Below are positions 38,172-50,215 of a stretch of 64,000 nt of DNA, piece after piece (position 1 is the stretch's first letter; each line of letters opens with the position of its first letter). Below the pieces are notes generated by a model. The model saw only the letters and a program-made list of their open reading frames with translations. It did no database searches and was not told where the DNA came from. The position numbers and the translations under genes are program-made. The stretch comes from Axinella damicornis (taxonomy: Eukaryota; Porifera; Demospongiae; Axinellida; Axinellidae): positions 2,508,511 to 2,572,510 of the forward strand of contig OZ007515.1 of NCBI GenBank assembly GCA_963931865.1, given 5' to 3'.

Positions 38172-38177
38172 TTTATT
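38172..38177 (-). terminator. AATAAA polyadenylation signal of GT92 copy B
   Basis: AATAAA on the minus strand lies 59 bases after the stop codon at 38236, a normal distance for 3' end formation. Confidence 0.6.
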
Positions 38178-38235
38178 ATGAAAATAAAAACACAGTGCCA
38201 AGACAACCTATAATAGCAAGCTATCAGTTTATACT

Positions 38236-39837
38236 TCAAGAGCAAAATTGATGTCCCATGGCCTTCACCACAAGTGCCTGGTACTTCAGTGCTGATGGTT
38301 CATACTTACTTTTCTTGTCATGGCATTCATTGGCCGGAACTGTGTTCCGATAGTGGGCGTTGACAGCAACAGAGTGGGGCACTTTATACTCGACTCCTCT
38401 GGTTGCCTGACAGATCCCATGAATCTCCATGTCAACTATGACCTCTGTTTGCATGATGTACTTGGAACGGTATGAAAAGTGATTGTCATCACAGTAGCAC
38501 CGGACCTGATTGGTCCTCTGAAAGTATTTCGGAAGAGTGACTTGTTTACACGGCATGCTGGCATAGTGTGCATTGCTACCACTCACATAAAAGCAATTCC
38601 CAAAGCGGTAGCTGTGGTACCGGTGATTGTCCTGCCCTCCAATAGACTCCACCAACTCAAGCCAACTTCGGTGCTTCAAGGGCAAGAGCACTTCATCCAG
38701 GTCCACCACTGCTAGGTACTTTACTCTGTCCATATTCCTGTACAGGCAGTCATGCATTGTCAGTATCTGTCCATGATAGTGGAGAGGGTCCCACTTCTTT
38801 AATTTCCTCCACTTTACTAACTGCAGAAGACCATGTTTGGAGTAGTGGTGGAGTAAGAACTGTAATGCATCTTCCTTCATCTCCATCACATACATGGTGA
38901 TGATCTCTGCTCCTAGCACCCGATTCATTTCAATGAACTCTACTATCTGTTGCAAGTCCATTGTCTGCCCATAGACAGGACTTTGGAGACACACACCAAA
39001 CTTTTTTTTCTCCGAAATTTGTGGCAGCTGACGATTGCGCACAGGAATGTTACCAGAAGTTCCAACACAGTCTGGACTGCTACTGAGAGCAACAAATAGA
39101 GGTATCTCCTTATCAGTGCAGTCCACAGATTCACACTTCAATCCACACACATAACTCAATGAGGTTGCTCGGTTGCCAGGTTCGTCATTTGCACTACTGC
39201 AAGATCTTACCTGCTTGGCCTCTTCTCTGAAACACACTGTTGACTCGGTGCTGCTTGTAGGGTAAGTATAAAGGCAATAGAGGTGGAGGTCCTTCAGTGA
39301 CTTCATGTGGTAACCAAAGACAACTACTGCAGGGTGGCCCCTAACGGTACCTTTCCCAGCAGGTACATCAATCCTTCTGTCGTAGTAAGCCGAAAAGAAG
39401 TTAGTGTCGTACTCTGCACTGAAATTGCCAGTGTCCTGCAGGGAGGTCCATGCTAGTGAATCCATACTGGCGGAAGTCTTGTCCACCGCAAGCGGTGCTT
39501 GTGTGACGCCGTATCCTGTACGAGTGCTGGAAACATTGAGTGGCGTCTCAGTCACATTGGTTTCTGACGATCGCGAGAGCTTTGTGAATGTCGTCATCAC
39601 ATCATGACTGCTCAGGGTCGACCACTGCTTTGTGAATGTCGTCATCACATCATGGCTGCTCAGGGTCGACCACTGACTAGTACTAGTCTCGTGGGTCGGC
39701 CGCGGCAGACTCTCCGGGCTGGCCCTGAGGAGCCAGAGTAACCACACCGATACGATCAACAGCGTGCAGCACGCTAGGGCTATAAAGCCACAACGCACAC
39801 TAGACGATTTCCCCAGCGTTCCCAGGCTCCTCCCCAT
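38236..39837 (-). CDS. GT92 family glycosyltransferase, intact copy B
   Basis: A single exon of 533 residues starts at ATG 39837. Residues 16-37 form a type II signal anchor (FIALACCTLLIVSVWLLWLL). A Ser/Thr-rich stem with N-glycosylation sites follows and contains a 16-residue direct duplication (QWSTLSSHDVMTTFTK, residues 55-86). The GT92 (DUF23) domain occupies about 279-500, with VCLQSPVYGQ, VEFIEMNRVLGAEIITMYV, GQILTMHDCLYRNMD and VVDLDEVLLPL. The acidic DLDE motif at 379-382 is the probable metal and donor site. The family includes nematode GALT-1, which adds galactose to N-glycan core fucose. Here donor and acceptor are not known. No introns are visible. It is the only full-length GT92 copy in the window. 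Confidence 0.85.
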   Translation of the reverse strand: MGRSLGTLGKSSSVRCGFIALACCTLLIVSVWLLWLLRASPESLPRPTHETSTSQWSTLSSHDVMTTFTKQWSTLSSHDVMTTFTKLSRSSETNVTETPLNVSSTRTGYGVTQAPLAVDKTSASMDSLAWTSLQDTGNFSAEYDTNFFSAYYDRRIDVPAGKGTVRGHPAVVVFGYHMKSLKDLHLYCLYTYPTSSTESTVCFREEAKQVRSCSSANDEPGNRATSLSYVCGLKCESVDCTDKEIPLFVALSSSPDCVGTSGNIPVRNRQLPQISEKKKFGVCLQSPVYGQTMDLQQIVEFIEMNRVLGAEIITMYVMEMKEDALQFLLHHYSKHGLLQLVKWRKLKKWDPLHYHGQILTMHDCLYRNMDRVKYLAVVDLDEVLLPLKHRSWLELVESIGGQDNHRYHSYRFGNCFYVSGSNAHYASMPCKQVTLPKYFQRTNQVRCYCDDNHFSYRSKYIMQTEVIVDMEIHGICQATRGVEYKVPHSVAVNAHYRNTVPANECHDKKSKYEPSALKYQALVVKAMGHQFCS

Positions 39838-39887
39838 CGCATACTGTAGCTACATAAAGTCTGGCCTAGCGAGACTAATCATACAGA

Positions 39888-40260
39888 CCTCTCAACTCTC
39901 ACGATCCCACCCACGGTGAGACTCACGATTTCAGCCCTGCTCTCACGGTGTTCTGTGATGTCCTCACTTCTCACCATGCAGAGGCCGAGAGAGGAGGTGC
40001 GAGGGGGCGCGGTCAACCCGGAAGTCGCGCGCAAGATGGCCGGCCATGCGGTTCGAGGGTGTGCGTCGGATTCTGAACATGTTGTGATCATATGACTGCC
40101 AGGCAGGCCGGAGCAAGAGTGAGTCAAACCCCTTTGGTTTGGAGCTATGGCAGACCTCTCAACTCTCACGATCCCACCGTGAGACTCACGATTTCAGCCC
40201 TGCTCTCACGATGATGTCCTCGTTTCTCACGGTCGGCTGATCTGCAAAAAAAATGTTCAA
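39888..40260. repeat. CTCTCAACTCTCACGATCCC repeats, copies 2 and 3
   Basis: Two blocks (39888-39980 and 40146-40260) match 34590-34700. They carry CTCACGGTGTTCTGTG or CTCACGATGATGTCCTC variants and sit just upstream of GT92 copy B. Confidence 0.7.
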
Positions 40261-40557
40261 GTGCTCATGTGCGAGGGAGTAGCTAGCTAGCTAGCTATAT
40301 TTCAAGTAGTCTCGCGGGGCCAGACCCACCCAGACCCACACGGAAGGGAGGTTCTGGACCAGTTGCAATTACCAATCATTGTTTTTGACACCGCAGAAGA
40401 CTTCTGCGTGTTAGGTATGCAATCAAGGCAGCGGTAGCGCTTCGTGGGTTCAGTTCATGGCACACCGGTCACCTTGTACTACGCGAGTATCAAAAACAGT
40501 GGCGGTTAACAGGTATTTGAACAACGGTCTAGCTACGTGCTGACTGCGCAGAAAAAG

Positions 40558-40950
40558 TATTTACCAGTCCTGTAGTCTCTGGTGTGCCCCAGGGATCTGT
40601 TCTTGGGCCACTGCTCTTCTTGATATATATCAATGGTGTCTCAGCCTCTGTAACAGACAGCAAGATCACCATATTTGCCGACGACATTGCTCTCTATAAA
40701 ATCATTAGAAATCCTAAAGACTACCCTGTTGCAAGGAGACATTACATCAGTATGCAGCTGGATAGCAGACAATCACCTTGTTCTGAATATCTTGAAATGC
40801 TGTTACATGGTCTTTTCTAGTAAACATCACCCAACCCTTCCAAATGCCCCGCTCTGTGCTGGAGATTCACACGCTCTCAACAAAAGAGATCATTACAAAT
40901 ACCTTGGGGTCAACTTCTCATCAGATCTTACCTGGTCCTACCTGTAGTGG
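40558..40950 (+). mobile_element. reverse transcriptase fragment of a non-LTR retrotransposon
   Basis: The reading contains [20 protein letters not shown] and FADDIALY, the hallmark reverse transcriptase motifs of jockey/CR1-type LINEs. After about 45 codons the frame shifts; matching residues continue in the next frame ([29 protein letters not shown]). Both ends are missing, so it is a dead fragment. Confidence 0.85.
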
Positions 40951-41189
40951 AAGATTGATGCACTATTTATATAGAATGATACATTCCAATGTTGCTAGGT
41001 TCTCTGAGTAACTAAATGGAATGTCCACTAAATGTCACAATAGAGGATTGTTGCTGAGTTACAGCACTCCTCTCCCCTAAGAGGTTTGTCCAGCTTGATA
41101 CCGTTCAGGAGGTCGACGAACTCTCTTTGGATAACGACCAGTAGGTGTCTGTACATTCAGGTCAGGTGTTGAGGTCTCGGACGTTCTTG

Positions 41190-43830
41190 ATTTTCAGTTT
41201 GGGTCGGCTGGTGTGACTTCTGTAGTCGGTATGACTTCTGGTTCTGATTCAGGTGAGTCATCCTCAGGGATTTCAAGTTCCACAGGAGGAAAGGGAAGCT
41301 TCATCCACATGACATTTTCGAATGAGATCTTGGTGTCGACGCCAAATGAATCCCTCATGCTCCAACTCAACTCTGAAGGAAACTGGTCCAGTGCGTTCGT
41401 TCCACAATGCGAGCAGGCAACCAATCATCTCCTTTGCCAAAATTGCGAGTGAAGACGGTGTCTCCAACCTCAAAACAACGAGCTCTGGCATGTCTGTCAT
41501 GCGACTCTTTCTGTTTCAGCTGCTTCTGTTGTACTCTGGCTGCAATATCAGGTTTGAGGAGATCGAGTCGGTAACGAAGTCTCCTCCCTTGCAAGAGTTC
41601 AGCTGGGGAAAGCCCAGTGGTGGTTTGAGGTGTGATGCGGTAGTTGAAAATAAATCTTGCACTCAGAGTACCCTGTTTGATCTTCCGCATTCCTTGTTTG
41701 AAGGTTTTCACAGCACGCTCGGCAAGGCCATTTGAGGCAGGATGATATGGACTGGAGGTTACATGAGCAATTCCATTTCTCTGAAGGAATTCCTTGAACT
41801 CCAGGCTTGTGAAATTAGAACCATTGTCAGTGACGATAGTTGCAGGCAGGCCAAACTGTGCAAAGACAGTATGCAGGTGCTGGATCACTGCAGTGGAAGT
41901 TGTGGAAGACATTTGGAAGACTTCCAACCACTTAGAGTGAGAATCCACCAAAGTGAGAAACATGTTATTCAAGGAGGGACCTGCAAAGTCTAGATGCAGG
42001 CGTGACCAAGGATGTGTAGGCCACTTCCAAGGATGCAGTGGTGCTACTGGTGGAGCTGAACAATGGACTTGACATTCCGTACAAGATTTCACCATTCGTT
42101 CAATCTCTTGGTCCATATTTGGCCACCACATGAAGGAACGTACAAGGCTTTTCATCCTAGAAATTCCAGGATGTCCATCATGAAGTTCTTGCAGGATTCT
42201 CTCACGACCTGGTTCAGGGATTACGACCCTGGATCCCCAGAGAATGCATCCGTCTTGCACAGACAACTCTGTACGCCGGAACCAGAAAGGTTTCAGGTCT
42301 TGACTGCATGATGCAGGCCAACCACTTTGGATGCACTGAAGAACCTGTGACAAAACAAGATTTCGCCTTGTCCAGAGACGTATGTGTGTGGCGGTTATCG
42401 GAGCTTCTTTCAGAGTTTCTGCCAACAAAACAAGCTCCACAGGAATTAATAGGAGTATGGTCTGGCTTCTCAGGAAGAGGTAACCTGCTCATCGCATCAG
42501 CATTGCTGTGATCAGTTGTAGAGCGGAACACAAGAGTGTATTCGTACATGGCTAGTGTCAAAGCCCAGCGCTGAATCCTTGTGATGAAACTGCTTGATGC
42601 TCACTGAACAGTGTAAGAAGAGGCTTGTGGTCAGTATAGAGTGTGAAATGATGACCAAACAAGTAAGAGTGGAATCTCTTTACTCCGAATACACAAGCCA
42701 ACCCTTCTTTTTCGATCTGAGAATAGTTCTTTTCTGCAGATGACAATGAGCGGGAGGCAAAAGCAATGGGCTTCTCAGTACATCAGGCAATCGGTGGGCA
42801 AGCATCGCTCCTATGCCATATGAGGAGGCATCACAGGCTAGAACAATCTCAAACTTTGGGTTGAAGTGAATCAATAGCCTCGAGGATGTAAGCAACTGCT
42901 TAGATTCCAGAAATGCTGCTTGTTGCTTTGCTTTCCAATGCCAGGGTGTATCATGACGGAGTAACAGATAGAGAGGGGCAAGAATTGTTGAAATCTTCGG
43001 AAGGAACCTACTGTAATAGCTCAATAATCCCAGATAAGACTTGAGCTCAGTGATGTTCCTTGGGCTTGGAGCCTCGGTGATTGCTCTGACTTTCTCTGGA
43101 GTTGGGTGCAGGCCTTCTGAATCCACAGTGTAGCCAAGGTAGGTCACAGAGGAAACCATGAACTGGCACTTGGTCTTCCTCAGACGGAGACCAGCCTTCT
43201 CCAATCTGGACAGAACTTCTTCCAAAGCTGCAAGGTGATCAGATTCTGTTGGACCAGTTACCAAGATGTCGTCCATATACACGACCACTCCGGGGATGTC
43301 TGCCAGAAGACTGTCCATGATCCTCTGAAAATTCCAGGTGCTGAAGAAACACCACAAGGCAAGCGATTGAACTGGTACAATCCTTTCTGGGTGTTTATCA
43401 CCACATACTTCTTTGATGCTTCATCAAGAGGCACTTGCTGATATGCTTGACTGAGATCTAGTTTTGTAAACGCTTTGCCGCCTGCCAGTGAGGCAAGTAG
43501 GTCTTCGACCTTGGGAATTGGATACCGGTCTAGCTTGGACACCTGATTCACAGTCAGGGAGAAATCACCGCATATCCTCACTGATGACTTGTCTGCTTTC
43601 AATACTGGAACAATAGGTACAGCCCAATCTGAGAATTGCACACTCTCCACTGTCCCCTCCTCAACGAGCCTGTCAAGCTCCTTCACTACCATCTCTTTCA
43701 TGGCATAGGGAACAGATCGGGCTTTACAAAATCTGGGCTGTGCATCTGGATCAACTTGAATTGTTGCTTGGTATCCCTGCAGTTTGCCCAAACCATCCTG
43801 GAACACTGCTGAATTTCAGCTGTTGACCGC
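41190..43830 (-). mobile_element. Ty3/Gypsy-type retrotransposon pol remnant
   Basis: Reading from 43830 down, there is a reverse transcriptase (SKLDRYPIPKVEDLLASL, TKLDLSQAYQQVPL, YMDDILVTG), an RNase H part ([27 protein letters not shown]) and an integrase. The integrase has a His2-Cys2 finger and a DDE core (HLDFAGP, VTDNGSNF, NGLAERAVK). At least two frame changes separate RT, RNase H and integrase, and there is no gag or protease. No flanking long terminal repeats were found by eye. It is a degraded, non-autonomous copy described only as it stands. Confidence 0.85.
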
Positions 43831-44683
43831 TTGACCGTCAATAGTATACGGAAGAATGCGTAGCGACTCCACCCCTTCTTTTTGTTCTTATGCACATGCA
43901 GAATAGTTAGCTAAGACTGACTTGAGTGAGACAGGCTGCAGGGTATCAGCATATTTCGAACTGGTTGATCATGTAGTCTGGGTATGGCTTCCTGTTGCAT
44001 TGCTGGTTTGCAATTGAGCTGACCAACAGATGCCGCTAGGCTTTACCAGCCAACGCAACAGCAACATAATTATTTGCATGCTTCACTGGTGAAGTGCTTT
44101 CTTTACCCCTCCACCCCTTGGAAGATCAGCCATTGGCTGAAAGGGCCAGGAGGTAAAAATTGAACCTTATACCTTTTACCTTTAACAAGAGCACATAAGT
44201 AGATCGCCCGCTCTACTTATTCGCTCTTGCCTTTAACTCTCGTCTACTCTCTTCACTAATACAGTCATAGTAAATGTGGGACTCGTCACACTCACCCAAT
44301 TAGCTATATGAAGCATGTAAATAGATTTCCTGCATGTACATGGTGAACAGTGAAATACCTAATACACTGGAATCACAGATTCCATTCACGATAGAAAAAA
44401 AAACAAACAACTCACTAATGTTGAATTTACCATCAGACACATGCATGTGTGGTGCAAAGTAAGTACAATAGTCACACAATCCAAAGCAAAGCTAGAGAGT
44501 ACATGTAGCATGTAGCATACACCATTCATTCCAACTAATGATCAAATCAAGGGATACAAAGATCGTTACGGTACAATTCAATGCCTGACACAAGAACGAC
44601 AGTTGTATGAGCAACAGCAGAAAGAAACATAATAATATACAACAAAAGAAGATAGCTTAGCAGTATGCAACAGTCTACCAAAA
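43831..44683. other. spacer between Gypsy remnant and receptor B
   Basis: No gene is seen. A hairpin with AAGAGCACATAAGTAG and its complement lies at about 44188-44231. A segment of about 170 bp at 44255-44425 recurs inverted at 49755-49935 and direct at 55990-56175. Confidence 0.5.
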
Positions 44684-44689
44684 TTTAAT
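44684..44689 (-). terminator. ATTAAA polyadenylation signal of receptor B
   Basis: The minus strand reads ATTAAA 28 bases after the stop codon. It is the common variant signal, and this is the only candidate close by. Confidence 0.45.
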
Positions 44690-44716
44690 GTGTATGATAA
44701 TAGTTCAAACAGAATG

Positions 44717-47278
44717 TCATGTACTGGTTTGTGATGTTGACTTTCGGTGCTGGGACATTTTCTGGTCTGAATGCTTTGAAAACTTGCGTGTCAGCCTTCT
44801 TCCTTTTTGTTTTAACTCCTGAATGTTCACTACATAGATAAGGTTAATCAATGGATACAATCCAAGAAGGATAAATGATAAAGCTGCAGGAATAGGGTTC
44901 GAAAACTGTTCAAAAGTGGTTCTATCACACACTTCACCATCACTTAGGCCAGTGCTCTCACACAGAAAGTAAGACACCAGTTCTCTTGTGAAGTGCTGTA
45001 TGTTCCGTGAAGTCACACTAAAGGTTGTTAGTGTACACACGCCAAGCAAGGTATAGTAGACAAGGATGATAAGAACCTTCATCTCCACCAACTTGGCTTT
45101 CTTCTTTAGTCCCCTAACCTAAAATAATGAAGATTTGATGGTTTAGTACAAAATAAAATGCCACTTGTTATTTTAACAGGACAACTCAGATGGTAGCTAG
45201 TATATAACCGCCAATTGTAGTGAATTTGAATACTCTCAAATTTTAGTGTACTAACAACATTTGCGTGCAACTGGAATGAAATTGAATGTAGTGTAGTCCA
45301 ATAAGGTTTGTGAAGAATTTGAACAATGTCCTCCTTAAATTTGATCAAATGTAAGTAGTAAGGTTTTTTGTATAGTTGCATTTTAACATCATAATTATAG
45401 CTATTACGTTAACTGCAGCATACTGTAAATTGCAGTGGAATGTGGCATACAACTTGTTGACAGACAACTTGTATGTATACTACTTATATATAGTTAGAAA
45501 CAATTGGTAGCTCTGCATGAGGACCCCATGCACTCAATATATGACAATTTTATTTCATGCAGGTTCACATGCACAATTTATGCACACAAGAGCTCGTGTC
45601 AATGTCACAAGTAGTAGTCCATACCTTACTAATCCCCAGATATATGACGATGAGCAGGGAAGCCACAGTACCAAGATACAGACTGACTGGTAGAACAAGA
45701 GAGTAGAAGATAGCTGCTCCATCCTTTGCTGTGCACAGGATAGGGGGGAACCTTGTTATTCCATATCCTCCTGTTCCAAAAGTGGCTGCTACAGGTATGC
45801 ACGGTATGAGCAGTCCTGCGATGACCATTAAAATGTGGACATGTTTGCATTTGCCTGTCTCCCGGATGACTCTTGCTCGGAATGGAAATAAAATTCCAAA
45901 AAAGATTGCAACAATGTGAAACAGCCACCAAAGTCCTGTCTGCATGCTACCATAGTCAAAAACAATACCTATATGCAGGATGAGGAAGAAAATATTAATC
46001 ATCACCAAAACGTTCAAACACTTGCTACTGTACATGGTGAGGGTACCTGTAATGGTGCAGAAGACTGTTGGGTTCTCAAAGCTTTCAATTGTATCAGGAG
46101 CACTACAGAACAGCTTGTCTTTGTCCACATATCCAATCAGAACAAACACTAGAAGTACGTACTGACTAATAGTCTGATACACTATGAAGACGGAAGGGAA
46201 CTTCATTCTGTTGATATTAATGGCAGAAAGAATGTTAATTAACTTGGAAGCATATTTTATCAATACATTTCTCAGTAAAATAACTCACACTTTTCTGTAG
46301 CGAATGCAAGATAATACCAGTAGTATGTTGGCCACAATAAACCCAATGCTTGCTGACACAATCACAACGGCATCAGTTGCCACAACAGTGCTGTGAGGGA
46401 ATTCATCCCACTGGCCACACTGTGGTTTGCATACACCTGAGCTCAGAAAGAAGTCTTCACTGCAGACAATGGTAGAATTGGTGCCATTAGTCCTTTGCCT
46501 GGGCTCACTGATGTTATCTCCAGTGCTTCGAGGTAAGCCTGAACCTTCAGGTCTTCCAAAACCACCTATAAACATTGAAAACTCTTACGTACGTTTCTTA
46601 AGAAAGCTAATAAAAACTTACGAAGACAGTTGTTAAGTTCCTCTGATTCAGAAGTGCTGGGCAGTAATTCACACTGTGGTAGTTGATTCATTCCTACAAT
46701 GGCTTCTGCCCTTTGCCATTCCACTGCACATGCTGAGCTCCGGACCGTTTCACATTGATCAGGTGACGGTAGAAGTTCTTCACCACGGCTGCACAGCCCA
46801 AACAGATACAGACAAAGGAATGGCTTTGCAACTTGCATACATTCCAAACTTGGGTTTAGAAGTTGAAAACCAAGTGAAAGTTGCATAACACGTTCTTCAG
46901 TTTCTTCTTGATTTCCATTTGAGGGGATGTCGATTTGATTATTTCCATCCATGTGAGGACTACAGCTAAGCAGCTCCTCCCTACAAGTACTTCCCAAGTA
47001 TACCTCAGCCGAGCAGGTTGTCATGCTTATGACATCCAGAGTTTTGTTGCTTTGTCTGGTTGAATTCTGCATCTGCAAGAAAAGATAAAGAAACAATCAC
47101 AAGTACCTGTATTATGATGAAATTAAAATCAGTTGTCACCGACCTGGGGTAGGTAGTAGAACACAGTAGGCAGTAACAGCAGTCCCCACACAACACCAAT
47201 CATCACACAAACTACTGTAACTTCAACACAGTGCCTGAGGGTAAGACTCCCACTTTTCGGTACTGGTATCTCTGCCAT
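44717..47278 (-). CDS. Frizzled-class seven-transmembrane receptor, copy B
   Basis: Six exons in the same positions and phases as receptor A: 47278-47144, 47072-46622, 46565-46289, 46207-46047, 45968-45625 and 45118-44717, giving 589 residues. ATG 47278 is preferred over the in-frame ATG at 47344 because it aligns with the start of copy A. The cysteine-rich domain shows KPFLCLYLFGLC, CETVRSSACAVEW and LPQCELLP. TM3 contains MQTGLWWLFHI, and the tail ends QHRKSTSQTST without a Lys-Thr-x3-Trp motif. Intron 4 (46046-45969) is 78 bases, divisible by three and free of stop codons. If retained it would insert 26 mostly hydrophobic residues before TM3. An ATTAAA signal follows the stop. This is the only intact receptor in the tandem block. 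Confidence 0.85.
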
Positions 47279-47329
47279 TGCGTAAATTAAGCTGCAAATT
47301 CTCAGACTTGAGTTGAAATTTGAGACCAT

Positions 47330-47434
47330 TAGTGGTCCAAACAATATAATTGATCTGCTTGTAATTACATTGTTTGGTAGTGAAGCTGAAACTGCGATAA
47401 CCCTACATGGGTGTTACGCTCCACCACGTACACT
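47330..47434. repeat. single copy of the receptor-upstream unit (about 100 bp)
   Basis: TAGTGGTCCAAACAATATAA through TGGGTGTTACGCTCCACC occurs once upstream of receptor B and six times in tandem upstream of receptor C (53206-53745). Confidence 0.8.
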
Positions 47435-48067
47435 GTTAAAGTGTCTGGTGGTACTAGTCTATATAATTATAGTGGAATCTGTAATATAGTCACTATAGTT
47501 CCAATTGCAATTATAGTTCTGACAGCTGCATGGGGTGGTATACATTCAATGTGCAGGAATCTTTGCAGGGTGAGTGCGATGAGAAAGCCATGCACACATT
47601 ATAGCTGCATCATGGACAACCACAATACATAGGTATATCAAAATAGTTAATGGAACCATTTCGAACAGTTGATTTCTTGCTTGTGGACGTCATTCATGCA
47701 TGCATATAATTTCACAACACAGAATGTTGCTATATTCATGGTATATAGCTATAGTTATAGCTATATTGCAGTTTGCAGTTACTGTTACAGTAGTAGCTTC
47801 TGCTACTAACATAAAGAGAATAGAGTGGTTGTCAGCTGGGATGACCCAGGACGTCGGCCAGGAATGTTCAAGAGTAAATGCACATAAGGTGTGTTAGTCT
47901 GTGTACTACAAAGTCACGTATAGGTTTGCAATCCTCACAAACATGCATGCATGCAACTCAGAACGGTTGCTTTAACCCGGTGGGGTTGTCCCAGTTGCAG
48001 CTTCACTAACAAGCAAGGGGCACATGAGCAGAGCAACTTGCTTGACCACTCGAAGTGCAGTAAACAA

Positions 48068-48971
48068 TTAACCGTTTACCAGCTAATGACGCCTTAAGGT
48101 GTCATGAGACTTTCAGCTTCATGATGTCACATCCGGCAATGTCCTTGAGAGATAGGCTCTGCGCCAGCAGAGAGGGCGGGGCAGGGGGAGGTGGGTGGGT
48201 GCACCCGAAGGGTGCAAACAGCATGGCCGTGTCTGGGCTCCGCGATAGAAAGGTCTTGGTCGGCACTGGGAGGGCCATTTCCGCCGTTTTTGGCATAAAT
48301 GGACTTAGAAAGTAGCTGTCTTGCCTTGTAGGGCCTCCATTTCCAGCATACATCGCCCGTTTTTGTGCAAACAGCATGGCCGTGTCTGGGCTCCGCGATA
48401 GAAAGGTCTTGGTCGGCACTGGGAGGGCCATTTCCGCCGTTTTTGGCATAAATGGACTTAGAAAGTAGCTGTCTTGCCTTGTAGGGCCTCCATTTCCAGC
48501 ATACATCGCCCGTTTTTCAGCTACGGCAGGTTGGCATTTCTCGGGAGGCTTGATTGCAAGCTCGTTAATTGGTGGGTGTGGTTAAGTCACGTATATGCTC
48601 AGTAAGGGTACACAGCATGGCCGTGTCTGGGCTCCGCGATAGAAAGGTCTTGGTCGGCACTGGGAGGGCCATTTCCGCCGTTTTTGGCATAAATGGACTT
48701 AGAAAGTAGCTGTCTTGCCTTGTAGGGCCTCCATTTCCAGCATACATCGCCCGTTTTTCAGCTACGGCAGGTTGGCATTTCTCGGGAGGCTTGATTGCAA
48801 GCTCGTTAATTGGTGGGTGTGGTTAAGTCACGTATATGCTCAGTATAGCTGAAATTACCTGTGTGAGCAGTTTCGAGCCCAGCAATGCCAGGGAACAGAA
48901 ATTAGGGTATGTTTAAGTGTTCTATAGACTGAAAATGACCTAGAGAAAGAATTTGGCCCCTAAAGAGTTAA
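48068..48971. mobile_element. TTAA-flanked, piggyBac-like non-autonomous element with internal repeats
   Basis: The element begins TTAACCGTTTACC and ends CCCCTAAAGAGTTAA, so its ends are roughly complementary (TTAACYSTTTA). The related sequence at 54310-54345 lacks it and has a single TTAA at this point, which gives the empty site and a TTAA target duplication. Inside lie three copies of a GC-rich unit (starting near 48221, 48374 and 48615) around GCATGGCCGTGTCTGGGCTC. The minus strand is open across the first two copies (MYAGNGGPTRQDSYFLSPF...), but no transposase is present. Confidence 0.8.
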
Positions 48972-49433
48972 GCTAAGTCAATTAGCAAATATCGTAATGC
49001 TAAAAGTGCAGCTGCACTTGTGATTCCTATGTCTTCCTTGACACTGTCATGCACACATATAAACGTCACTGCAAAAACAAAGGAGTTGTTTTAACCCAGC
49101 TGTAGGGGTATATCACTTGAATGCCAAACAATAAGCTAGGTCTCCTCTCCAATTCCAGACATGCAAATGGGTAAACAATTAAGCCAGAACACATCTGCAG
49201 ATTGTTGGAAGGGAAACTCCATGGAGGTACATGACTTGTATTAGCTATTCTATTGCTTGTTCAATTAGGGGTTTATCCAATTTATAGAAGGAGAGAAAGT
49301 GAGTGGAAGGCATTAATGCACAAATTATTGATGACATGCAATGTACAAAGCTGTCCAATCATCATAACTAAGCCTGACAGATGCACAGGAATGTTACCAG
49401 AACAGTGCAATCGTCATAAATGTCTGAGAAAAA

Positions 49434-49690
49434 ATGTTTGGTGTGTGTCTCCAAAGTCCTGTCTATGGGCAGACAATGGACTTGCAACAAATAGTAGAGT
49501 TCATTGAAATGAATCGGGTGCTGGGAGCAGAGATCATCACCATGTATGTGATGGAGATGAAGGAAGATGCATTACAGTTCTTACTCCGCCACTACTCCAA
49601 ACATGGTCTACTGCAGTTAGTGAAGTGGAAGAAACTACAGAGGTGGGACCCTCTCCACTATGTTGGACAGATACTGACAGTGTTGGGTTT
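49434..49690 (+). pseudogene. GT92 fragment D
   Basis: About 85 codons match the middle of GT92 copy B, from FGVCLQSPVYGQTMDLQQIV to PLHYVGQILT, and remain open. Homology ends there, before the DLDE motif, so the fragment cannot make an active enzyme. It lies upstream of receptor C in the tandem block. Confidence 0.85.
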
Positions 49691-49754
49691 ACTAGTGGGC
49701 ATGCAATGCAACATGAATTGTGATCTAATCATAACGATCTAATGTCATCTACTC

Positions 49755-49935
49755 TCTTCACTAATGCTCCACTTAATTCTCTTGGCAACATTAGTGAGTT
49801 GTTTGTGAATGGAATCTGTGATTCCAGTGCATTATATACTATACACTGTTCACCATATACATGCAGGAAATCTTTGTGGAATGAGCTAGTGTGCTTCATG
49901 TAATTGGGCGAGTGTGACGAGTCCAGCATTTAACT
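49755..49935. repeat. inverted copy of the block-boundary segment
   Basis: The reverse complement matches 44255-44425 and 55990-56175, including GGAATCTGTGATTCCAGTG and TGCAGGAAATC. The segment marks the junction between the two tandem units. Confidence 0.75.
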
Positions 49936-50215
49936 GTGATTCTGTAGTGACGATTATTACTGTCAGACACATAGTGCAAAGTAAGTACAATAGACAATAC
50001 AAAGCAAAACTAGAATGTATATAGCTACTGGCAGCATACACACAATTCGTTCCAACTCAGAACACTCAAATCAAGGGTAATCCTTTCTAAGTTAACTCAA
50101 TATGCCTGACAAGAACGACAGTTACATAATGAGCAACACCAGAAAGAAACATACAACCAAAGAAGATAGCTTAGCAGCATGCAATAGATAAATAATCATG
50201 TATGATAATAGAATG

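Noticed and set aside
48102..48747. Repeated MYAGNGGPTRQ frame as a host gene
   Set aside because: It lies wholly inside the TTAA-flanked element, and its periodicity comes from the 153- and 241-base duplications. It is kept only as part of that element.
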